Assembly: GCF_030272615.1 (NCBI RefSeq) | Contig: NC_081406.1 | Location: forward strand, 478,670,900-478,734,899 | Direction: 5' to 3' | Length of the DNA: 64,000 bases | Source of the DNA: Cryptomeria japonica | Lineage: Eukaryota > Streptophyta > Pinopsida > Cupressales > Cupressaceae | Shown: piece by piece, positions 55,217 through 64,000 of the stretch | How positions within the stretch are numbered: position 1 is the stretch's first letter | How the letters are laid out: every line of letters starts with the position of its first letter | Program-made: the position numbers and the translations under genes | The notes under the pieces: generated by a model | What the model saw: only the letters and a program-made list of their open reading frames with translations | Database searches by the model: none | What the model was told of the DNA's origin: nothing

Positions 55217-56862
55217 CGGTATGGGGGGCATGAATCAGTATTAAGACTAATTGAAACTTTAACTCAAAAAAAAACTTATCTCAGATCTAAAACCATTTAA
55301 CAAATATCTCAACTTCTTTAATTAGAACTAATAACCTCTTTATCAGATTTTCTTAGCACATTAATCAAATCATTTACCACAACTATCAATATTTTCACCA
55401 CCAAAGCAATCATATAAACTTGATCATTTACCAACTCATTAGCCTTATCAATTAGATCAAAAATTTTCTCAAACAATTCCTTATCACTACCAGTAACCTC
55501 TAATAAACTTATGATAAAACGTCATAACTAGTGTCTCAGAAATAATGCATGAAATGAAACATAAACAAAAACATCACATGAAAATATTCCACACATGAAC
55601 ACCATAAGATTTTGACATGGAAACCCAAATAGGTAAAAACCATGGTGGAAGTTGGCACTCGAAAATATTTGTACTCTTTTGAAGTACACCCTGTTAGGAG
55701 CTTAGCCTTGTTAGGAGCTTACAATATGCCCACTTAGGGGATTTTCCTTGTAGCTCCTTTAGGAGCTTGATGATCTGTTAGGGTCAACCTCATGATAGGA
55801 TTTATCACTCTTTTAAGAGATTTCTTATTAGGGGACTTAAATGTTTAAGGCCTGTTAGGACCTACCCGGTTAAGGGATTTAACCTATTGCAACTGTTAGG
55901 GAACAATAGTAAGAAAATGATCTGTTACATGTACTTTTCTACTTGCTTGATCAGATCCAGTTATACATAACACTCTTCAACTCTTAGGCAGATCTCACAC
56001 TTCACTTGGACATCTTAACGCATTCTCTAAGACCACCGACACCATAAACATCAACTGTGTCATTCTAAATAGCCATCTCAACTAGGTAGGCCACAAAACC
56101 CTAATTACATCATGAATTTATAATTCAAATCATAAAAGATCATGGTAGATCATTATATAGATCAGTACAACAAATTGCAATGCAATATCAACCATTGGTT
56201 GATCATAACCCATCACGAAAATCCGATATGTACCAAAGTCAATCCCTCAAAACACTCTACTAAGCATTTTGTTGATTCCCAAGAAAATTTTCCTTGAATC
56301 ACGTCAAAATAACAATTAAATCTTTCATGCGGGTTGATTCATGTTACTAACTTCATGTAGACTTGCCGTTGATAACCATAATAACATAAATCATTACCAT
56401 TTTGATGATTTCTTCACCGGTCTTAAACCCTACTAAAACCTTAGCAAAACTTCATCAAAAATTTGAAACACACCTTCTGGTAATCTTCACAAGTTTCAGT
56501 TCCAATCATATACACCTTTCCATGATACAAGTTCACCATCCAAACCACAAATCACCAATCATTGCTGATCAACCGATCCAATCAAAACAACTCTGCTTTA
56601 TGGGTTAAAGTCATATTTCATAGACTTTAGGTCATTGTCGGTAAACCCTGTCTTTCGGTAAACCAAATCACTTAGATGACAAAAAAGACATCAGGAACAT
56701 CAGTTGACATGAATTTCCATCAATGACAACACAAATAATTGATCATGTCATTTATTCATAGAATCTCAATCTCTTCATTACAAATAAACTTCTATCCTTT
56801 ATCGGTCCTGTCATCCATCTTCAACTACATCACCTCATCTGTATCAATAATGCCAAATGCCA
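55217..56862 (-). repeat. C2 5' LTR
   Basis: Direct repeat of 49214-50745, with an additional ~120-bp segment at about 55405-55525. Starts on the minus strand TGGCATTTGGCATTATTG. Confidence 0.82.
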
Positions 56863-56920
56863 ACATATTAGTCATTGCAGATATGAGGTATACCTTTCCA
56901 TTATTTATTTCAGTATTTAC

Positions 56921-57017
56921 AATATTTCATTCAAGCTTAATTCCTAAACTAGGTTTTAACTTAGGCAAAATATTTCATTCAAGCTTAATTCCTAAACTAG
57001 GTTTTAACTTAGGCAAA
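56921..57017. repeat. perfect 48-bp tandem duplication
   Basis: AATATTTCATTCAAGC ... TTAACTTAGGCAA occurs twice in a row (56921-56968 and 56969-57016) without visible difference. The rest to 57318 is unassigned target sequence. Confidence 0.9.
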
Positions 57018-57318
57018 CCCTTATTTCCCCTCATTTCTTTGTGTAGGAAGCATGTACGGAGTTGTGATCTTTAGAATAAGCTTTATTTATTGTGACGAAT
57101 CGATCCCCCCTTAGAGTGCAAAAAGTATAGAGAACTAGAGCGATAATCACACTGGTCCTGACAAATCAGGAGCTCCTTCTAGCAATAGATCTGAATCCTC
57201 TTACAATCCTCAAATCCAAGTTTGTGGCTCAAATCTGACACTTGTATCTCACTATTTATGCATTTTTGCATCGATTTCCAACACATTTACACTAATTTTA
57301 ACATCTTCAACAAATCAG

Positions 57319-58126
57319 TGTTGGCATATGCACACTCCAATGAGACATTGTATGTGATTGAAGGTTTTGTCATTGATGGCAACCTTGCAATCCTATGGCA
57401 CCGGCAAAGGCATTATACTGGCATCAGCAGATCACACTCTACACCGACACTCAGGACATCGATACTAGCACCAACATAGAAGAAAGGAAGTATACCGACA
57501 CAGAGGCCAACAAGATTTTTGTTATATTATATTTTGTTTATTATTGTAAAAACTTTGTAAGGTGACTTGGCAAATTATAAAATGACTCTTATATATAAAA
57601 TTGATCATTGTAGACATTTGATATAGGAGATGTAAGAAGTAAGGAAAAATATTAGGCATACCTATTATGTGAAATATAGGTTAAGGGGTATATGTAAAGA
57701 ACAAAGTAAGAACCGGTACTGAATCTGGCATTAAAGATGCTATTGTAAAGCAGTACAAGATATTGGATTTGTATAATCTTCATTGTAAGTCAGTGAGACT
57801 TCCCATTGAGCAGTGAGCTCTAGGCAGTTGGCCTTCCTGCATGTGCATGCCCCTATTGTAAGTAATATTCTCTTATTGGCTAGTGAGTGAATATTGTGGG
57901 TCACAAATCCCACTGAGGTTTTTCCCAAACCGGGTTTCCTCGTTAAAATCTTGTGTTATGGTGTGCTTTTCATGTGGATGTTTTTTATTTTGTTTATTAC
58001 ATTATTTCTTGCATACCGGTACACTGTTATATTATGTTCTGCATGTTTTAAGCTAAGAAATTCTATATACTGGTCAAATACTGATTCACCCCCCCCCTCC
58101 TCTCAATATCTATGTTATTCCTAACA
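57319..58126 (+). repeat. N 5' LTR
   Basis: TGTTGGCATATGCAC ... ATTCCTAACA, ending in a poly-C tract (58088-58097) and CTCAATATC. Close to the 3' LTR, with scattered substitutions and one ~15-bp length difference. Confidence 0.93.
57590..57599 (+). promoter_or_regulatory. TATA box of N
   Basis: TATATATAAAA-type motif in U3, conserved in the 3' LTR near 62262. It would start transcription around 57625. Confidence 0.5.
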
Positions 58127-58128
58127 AT

Positions 58129-58140
58129 TGGTATCAGAGC
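58129..58140 (+). other. primer-binding site, tRNA-iMet (N)
   Basis: TGGTATCAGAGC followed by TTGG, two bases after the LTR. Confidence 0.9.
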
Positions 58141-58197
58141 TTGGTCCTCTATTTTCAGAAGCCTAACAGCTTGAGGAAGATCTTGAAACCGGTAAAG

Positions 58198-59262
58198 ATG
58201 GAAAATCTGATGAAGCAATTGGAAGGAGCTCTTATAGACTATGATGCAGAAAAATTGAAAAATACCAAACTAGAAGATGATTTAAGGGCAGCTCAAGATA
58301 TCATTCAGGCACTTCAATAAAATTTTACTATTGCAAGAAATAAGAGAAGAGAACTTTGTAAAAAATTGCAAAATGAGAATGATGAAAAGGAATCACTTAG
58401 TGATATGATAAGCAAGTTGAAACAAGAGATCATGACAATAAAGAATGAGATGAAGGATATGACTATGAGATTTTGCAAAGAGATTGAGGATAGGAAGAAG
58501 AATGAAGAAGAATTGACCAGAAGACTAAGTGATGCAGCAAATGAGAACACAAGACTTAGCTATGAAAATGACATGTTGAAGATAGATCTGATGCATAGTC
58601 AGAATGACTCAAATGAACTGATGAGACAAAAAGATGTCTTAGAAAGAGAACTAGAAATTGCAAATCAACATAAAGAAAAATTCAAGAAAAGATCAGAGGA
58701 ACTTGGCACCTTGCTAAAGAATCAAAAACCTAAAGGTGACACTTCTGGAATTGGCTTTGAAGTTGGTGAAAGCTTTAGTACTGCAAATACTCAGGATCAC
58801 AGCAAATCGGTAAGACAACCTAATGCTTATAAATTCAATGGAAAATGCTTTAACTGTAATAAGTATGGTCATAGAGAAAATGAATGTAGATCTAGAAATT
58901 ATCAGAATATCAACACACCCACCGGTCAATGTTCTAAATGCAACAAAGTAGGTCACAATTCTAAAAACTGCAAAATGAATGTGAGATGTTATATTTGTGG
59001 AAGATTTGGACATTTATCTAATCAATGCAGAACACAAACCGGCATAGGTTATGGAAAAGCTATTTAGAAAAATAATGTAACTTGTTATGCATGTAACAAG
59101 ATTGGGCATATTGCTAAATTCTATAGAAGTAAAGGAACACCGGTAGAAAACAAAAGTTCTAGCTTGAAAGGTAAAGAAAAAGTTGAAGAGGTTAAGCAAG
59201 AATTCTCTAAACAATGGATTAGAAAAGCTGATCTAATATTGGGAATACTCATCCACCGGTAG
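58198..59262 (+). pseudogene. gag-like coiled-coil protein with four zinc knuckles (N ORF1)
   Basis: ATG at 58198, about 70 bp after the PBS. Residues 1-190 are a continuous charged coiled coil (KLKNTKLEDDLRAAQ ... MISKLKQEIMTIKNEMKDM ... ELTRRLSDAANENTRLSYEN). Then come CCHC knuckles CFNCNKYGHRENEC, CSKCNKVGHNSKNC and CYICGRFGHLSNQC, and after a TAG (59065) CYACNKIGHIAKFY, whose last Cys is Tyr. A TAA at 58318 lies in the coiled coil after ALQ. No capsid helices are recognised, so the coiled coil may replace them as the multimerising part. The role in RNA packaging is inferred from the knuckles. Confidence 0.82.
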
Positions 59263-59657
59263 AACAAACCAATGCTTCACCGGCAGAACAGAGTGATGCT
59301 TCACCAGAAGGATAGAGTAGTGCTCCACTGGCAAGAAGTTCTTCATCTAATTGAAGAAAATTTTCTTGAGGGTTTGGCAATCTATTGACACATGTGCTAT
59401 TATTCCCTCGATTAGAGATAAGAAGTTGGAAATTACTTATTACCAGCAAACAATGTTAAGTGAAAACTTAACCGACATGCAATTAATGTGGTAGATGGTG
59501 AAAAGACACTATAAAATCAAGGTTTTGGATCCATTTCATTTCACCAAGACTTCAAACTTATGAAGAGCGTGAAGATTTCAAGCTAAGGCATTTCGAGCAA
59601 GAAGCAAGAACACTCCAAGAAATCATCCATCCTAAAGGCAGTAAGAGGTATTTAATC

Positions 59658-61795
59658 ATGGCATCCACCTCTGCAATTGAATATGTAGCAAACCCTACTA
59701 TTGTTGAAGTGATAAAAAGACCTAGGCCCATATTTTAGTTAGTTCTTGAGGTAGCAAAGAAAGATGATACCATAGGTTCTTTTTCTCAAATTCCTAAGGG
59801 AGTTGTTTATGCCAAAGACCCCGAAATGTACATCCACTGCAACATTCAGGAACTAGGAGATGAAGAAATTAAGACTATGTTTAAAATTGTGATATGTGAT
59901 AAAACTAGCAATGTAAAAGATCAGCACAAGATCATTGAGACCCTAGGATTTATAGAGATCCTTAGCATTCCTGAATTTCCCAAGGATGTGATTAGGATAG
60001 TCTTAAGCAAGGTACATGGTGAATTTTTTTGGTTAGATGCAGTCCACAAAATCACCAAGGAAGCTGTGAAAGTTGTGATAGGGTTATCGACCACCAATAA
60101 AAGACCAAATAAAACCAAGGTGTCCAATGACCTAGTTACAAACCTAACTGGTGCAACATTCGACAAGAGGTCCCTAAGAGTTAATGATGTAACAGATATT
60201 AATGTGAGATTTATCAGCATGATATTAGGGTATAAAGCTACTCATGCAAATAGACTCAATTCAGTTTTAATTTTATGCATTAAGAGTGCTTATGATATGG
60301 TCACAGATAATGCAAAAATTGATGTATGTGAGTGGTTAAAAGATGAATTAATTGACAACCTTGGAAAGATCAAGAAGGACAAGAAAGGAACTTTCAGGTT
60401 TGGAAATCTGTTAGTATGTCTGATGCTACATATAACAAAATAGGTTCCCGGTATAGGTTACAAAGAACTTGGATATGATATACCGATAGGCAAACAATTA
60501 ATAGAACTATTCAATAACATGGGAGAAGACAAGGAAAACAATATTCATGACTTCTTTCAAGCATTAAAAGCCAAAATGAAGAAAAGAATAAGGTTATCAC
60601 AAAAGATTGTCGACAAATACAAAGATGAAATATGTTTTGTCATCAAGAAAGATGAAACTTGGATGGAAGCAGTCATCCCTAGGATAGTTTGGATAACCAA
60701 GATGGGCTATGAAACAGATGATCACATAGTTGAAACATATGCTAAAGCACTTTTGGAAGCCCCCAAAGAACCTAAGGAAGAAGTATTTGGTAGTGCGAAA
60801 ACCATTGAAAGCCAAATACAATCAAAGAAAAGAGTGAAAAAGGTTGAGGCAGTTGTAAGGAAAGGTTCCAGACAAGCAAAAGCCATCAAAGAAGATGTAT
60901 TGAAGAAAACCGATATAACAGAGGATGAGTTAGCAGCTCCACAACCTGAAACTCACCTATCACCGGTAGGTACTTCTTCAGGGAGTGACATGCCTGCAAC
61001 TTTCAAAAGAGTTGTAAGGAAAAGAGATCCCTCACCAGCAACCACACCCTCACCCAGGAGGACAAGACAAAAGCAACAAGCAGTGAGATCTCCGGTAAGA
61101 AAGGCCACACCAAAGAAGAAACTGACACCCAAGAAGAAGAAGAGGACAAACAAAGACTTGGCCCCTCTTGATATACTACTGAATGAAATCACAGAGGAAG
61201 GTAAATTGAAAAACATTGAGAAAATAAAACAAGAGTCATTGAAGGATAAAGTAGAAGTTGAAAAATAGAAATTCTTTGATGAGCAAATAAAGAAGTGTAA
61301 CAAATATTTTGACACACTTCTACCGGAATTATGTAATTTATTGAAAGAGTACAAAAATCCGTACAAAGATACCTATAAAACAAACTTTTTGACTGTAGAT
61401 ATAGACAAGAAGATGAGCAAGGTACAAGATGAGATTAATAAACTTGCAGATAGTTTTGTCAACTCACTTGATACACTATCAATTTTTGAGGAAAAGATAA
61501 CAAATTTTGAAGAAGAATTACTTAAATTGGAAAGAGAGAAAGAAAGAATAGTGAATAAGGCAAAGCATTTGAGATCAAAACTAAGTCCAAGATTGGACTA
61601 TCTAGCATCACTATGGAAGGAAGCATCTGAGGCACTAATATAGGGAAAGAAAACATCGGCAGAGCTTTTGCAGCATCTCACCAGTACAGTGAAGAGAATA
61701 GAGACAACAATAAAGGATAGCAAGAAGTTTATGGATAGTATAAACTTGATTTTGGCAGATCTTTTTCAAATTGTAACTACCCAGTTACAAGGTTG
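59658..61795 (+). pseudogene. unknown ORF2 of element N
   Basis: One frame of about 710 codons from ATG 59658 to TGA 61795, interrupted only by four TAG codons (59736, 60441, 61266, 61641). Residues about 30-280 look globular (YIHCNIQELGDEEIKTMFKI, EFPKDVIRIVLSKVHGEFFWLDA, KVVIGLSTT, NVRFISMILGYKATH, FRFGNLLVCLMLHI, GYELGYDIP-type), but I do not recognise the fold. It might be a divergent relative of plant mobile-type domains, which is speculation. Next is a strongly basic, Pro/Ser-rich stretch (SPRRTRQKQQAVRSPVRK, TPKKKLTPKKKKRTNK) that looks like a nuclear or nucleic-acid-binding segment, and a C-terminal coiled coil (KMSKVQDEINKLADSFVNS, EELLKLEREKERIVNKAKH). Confidence 0.7.
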
Positions 61796-61985
61796 AAACC
61801 ACAAACTCTTCTGACATCTTGACAACCTTTTTCATTGATGCCAAAGGGGGAGTAGTAGGATGAGAAAATTCAATCATATGCTCAAGGGGAGCTCACACAT
61901 TTTTGGTAACATTTTTGGACTTCACATTTTTTTGATCATTTTTGAAATTTCTCATGAGTCTTGCCATGAATGCCAAAGGGGAGAT
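61796..61985 (+). other. N 3' untranslated region and polypurine tract
   Basis: Short region with two copies of ATGCCAAAGGGGGAG-like text (about 61839 and 61970). The second, AAAGGGGAGAT at 61974-61985, abuts the 3' LTR and is the likely PPT. The first may be a relic of an earlier boundary. Confidence 0.7.
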
Positions 61986-62779
61986 TGTTGGCATATGCAC
62001 ACTCCAATGAGACATTGTATGTGATTGAAGGTTTTGTCATTGATGGCAACCTTGCAATCCTATGGCACCGACAAAGGCATTATACCGGCATCAATAGATC
62101 ATACTCTACACCGGCACTCAGGACACCAACACCGACACGGGCATAGAAGACGAGAAGTATACCAGCACAGAGGCTGACAGGATTTTTGTTATATTATATT
62201 TTGTTTATTATTGTAAAAACTTTGCAAGCTGACTTGGAAAATTGTAAAATGACTCATATATAAAAGAGATCATTGTAGACATTTAGTAAGGAGTGAGGAA
62301 AAATATTAGGCAAACCTATTATGCGAAATATAGGCTAAGGGTTTATGTAGGAAGTAGAGCAGCAACTGGGATTGGATCAAGCATTATAGATGCTATTGTA
62401 AAGCAGTACAAGATATTGGATTTGTATAATCCTCATTGTAAGTTAGTGAGACTTCCCATTAAGTAGTGAGCTCTAGGCAGTTGGCCTTCCTACATGTGTA
62501 GGCCCCTATTGTAAGTAATATTCTCTTATTGGCTAGTGAGTGAATATTGTGGGTCACAAATCCCACCGAGGTTTTTCCCACACTGGGTTTCCTCATTAAA
62601 ATCTTGTGTTATAGTGTGCTTTTCATGTGGATGTTCTTGATTTTGTTTATTACATTATTTCTTGCATACTGGTACACTGTTATATTATGTTCTGCATGTT
62701 TTAAGTTAAGAAATTCTATATACCGATCAGATACTAATTCACCCCCCCCCCCCTCTCAGTATCTATGGGATTCCTAACA
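61986..62779 (+). repeat. N 3' LTR
   Basis: Matches 57319-58126; poly-C tract at 62742-62754; ends CTAACA followed by ATCAG. Confidence 0.93.
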
Positions 62780-62784
62780 ATCAG

Positions 62785-63391
62785 TTCAACTCAAGCGAAA
62801 GAAGAGGCTAATTCAACACCCCTAGAATCTGATCAACATTTAGACCTCTTAAGTTTAGATCTATCAAATTCCTATATTTCCGTAATGTAATGGTCTCCAA
62901 GCAAAATTAGCGGTTTTCATACAACCTATGGTGAAAACCCTAAATTTTCATCATTACATATAGAACTTTCAAATTTTCACTTAAAGCACAAAGTCTTTGA
63001 TAGCTCTACAATTCGGCAGAGTTTTGATGCATTAGCCAAAAGATGACTATTTACATTGAGGCTTTCTCCTTTATATAGAGAAGAGCCTTGAGTAAAAATA
63101 GGAAATCTATAGCTAATTTGACTTATTTAGTAGTAGAGTCTGACTTGACTTTGACTTGTGTTGTTATAATGCATAATATAATGCATAATTGACAATATGA
63201 AAAAAAAATTAAGTGTAGAGAGAGAGGTCTTCATTATCATCATCCTTCTTCAGAAAATATTCATATCATTACAAAGTAGCCCACACTTCAGATTCATCTA
63301 GTCCTAATATGTAGGAGTGGGCATCTGGAATGGAAATTTTAGTAATAAATTGAAGATTCCCCAGAGATAAATTCTTCCTTTTGGATCAAAA
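62785..63391. other. unassigned target sequence of N
   Basis: Continuation of the sequence left of 57314. No coding motif. CTTTATATAGAGAAG (about 63070) is a TATA-like word on both strands, so this may be part of an LTR whose repeat portion follows. Confidence 0.45.
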
Positions 63392-64000
63392 ATTGCAAAT
63401 CGGGATTTAAAACTCAATTTACACCAAGGTAGTTCAAAACATGCAAATTGGGTTTCAAAACCCTATTTTCACAAAATAAAGTGCATGACATGCAAACCAG
63501 GTTTCAAAACCCAATTTGCACTTAAAATTGGTTTACACATGCAAGTTAGGTGTTGAAACCCAATTTGCACATACGATGGACTTATGGTGCAAAACATGTT
63601 CATCGGGTTTCAAAACTCAATGAACAATTTGAATGTAATGTTTAGTGTAGGTAGATCACGCGTTGGTCGGGTTTCAAAACCTAACCTACACAAATAGGTT
63701 GCAATGATTTGGAAGGTTGCACATCGGGTTTTGTAACCCGATGTGCATGTGTGATGTAGAGGTTTTAAAATTTGATGAGCATGTGACAAATAATGGACCC
63801 ATGACATGCACTTTGGGTTTTAAAACCCGAAGTACATGTTCATTAGTGAAGAATGTGTATTTCAGGTTTTAAATCATAAAACACATATACAATGAGAGAT
63901 GTGCATTTTAGGTTTTAAAACCCAAATTGCATGAAGGTTGAATGGTAGGATGTATTTGGGGTTTTAAAATTTGAAATACATAATGATGGAAGGATGTGTA
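63392..64000. repeat. array of short hairpin units with varying, complementary arms
   Basis: About 11 units, 40-60 bp apart, each built on a GGGTTTyAAAACCC-like centre. Outer arm pairs include TGTTCAT/ATGAACA (63597-63626), GTGTAGGT/ACCTACAC (63645-63691, with a 15-nt insertion), TGCACATCGGGTT/AACCCGATGTGCA (63718-63747), ACATG.ACTT/AAGT.CATGT (63804-63839) and TGTATTT/AAATACA (63951-63980). The array runs off the window. Confidence 0.88.

Larger units (their letters stand above)
49214..56862 (-). mobile_element. Ty1/copia retrotransposon C2, both LTRs present
   Basis: Minus-strand element with LTRs at 49214-50745 (3') and about 55217-56862 (5'), PPT at 50746-50770, and gag, protease, integrase, RT and RNase H between. 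Outer boundaries on the U5 side are approximate and no target duplication or clean PBS is visible. The 5' gag end is eroded. Coding frames have multiple stops. Confidence 0.9.
57319..62779 (+). mobile_element. LTR retrotransposon N without recognisable pol
   Basis: 5461 bp bounded by LTRs of 808 and 794 bp and a perfect 5-bp target duplication ATCAG (57314-57318 and 62780-62784). PBS TGGTATCAGAGC is two bases after the 5' LTR, and a PPT lies before the 3' LTR. The 3.86-kb interior encodes a zinc-knuckle gag-like protein and a second long ORF, with no protease, integrase or RT motif found. It is presumably mobilised in trans by a copia element; the LTR-end C tract and PPT resemble C2. Confidence 0.93.

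Noticed and set aside
59658-61795. TAG as a sense (Gln) codon, since ORF2 of N has only TAG interruptions
   Set aside because: TAA and TGA also interrupt genes nearby, frameshifts and lost catalytic residues occur too, and CAG-to-TAG deamination explains the pattern without recoding.

Overview
This 64-kb window looks like plant intergenic heterochromatin, probably from a large-genome gymnosperm-like plant. That is an inference from the retroelement lineages, the AT-rich nested structure and the lack of host housekeeping genes. Almost everything recognisable derives from LTR retrotransposons: Ty1/copia, a Ty3 chromovirus, Ty3 Tat-type elements, and one LTR element with no recognisable pol. There is also one non-LTR (LINE-like) insertion and one decayed plant-mobile-domain (PMD) gene. 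I see no rRNA, tRNA or CRISPR feature; tRNA-like motifs occur only as primer-binding sites.

Layout. 1-2617: copia element C1 (minus), cut off by the window edge. 2612-8125: gag-pol of chromovirus G1 (plus). 8126-9258: unassigned. 9259-10447: copia-type LTR. 10601-13936: 5' leader and LTR of Tat-like element W (minus), whose LTR carries a 509-bp insertion between 16-bp repeats. 13937-15506: remnant with a tRNA-iMet primer site. 15507-19844: rearranged copies of one ~1.43-kb LTR family (X), including an inverted pair and a head-to-tail pair. 20121-22632: PMD pseudogene (plus) with its own TATA box and a probable intron, next to the 3' end of the minus-strand X element. 23249-37652: the best-preserved object, a 14.4-kb Tat-lineage element (Y, minus) with matching LTRs, a perfect CTTAG target duplication, PPT, candidate PBS, gag, protease with G-patch, RT, two RNase H domains and integrase. 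37658-46646: remains of the older host element of Y, with a LINE insertion, split gag/pol-like sequence, tandem repeats and a second 3' LTR (X4) in opposite orientation. 47530-48420: decayed copia RT (plus). 48831-49213: PPT and start of a gypsy-type LTR. 49214-56862: copia element C2 (minus) with both LTRs. 57319-62779: element N (plus), with LTRs, TATA box, tRNA-iMet PBS, PPT and ATCAG target duplication, encoding a coiled-coil protein with four zinc knuckles and a second long lysine-rich ORF, but no pol. 63392-64000: an array of short hairpins whose outer arms differ between units yet stay complementary.

Across families, almost every in-frame stop I could compare with a conserved motif is explained by C-to-T change of a Gln or Arg codon, often CAG to TAG, as expected from deamination of methylated cytosine. 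The coding regions are therefore mostly pseudogenes with long, otherwise intact frames. The observations most worth a second look are the covarying hairpin array, the PMD gene antisense inside a Tat-type element, the pol-less element N, the palindromic leader repeats of Y, and the opposed 3' LTR ends at 19845 and 45213.
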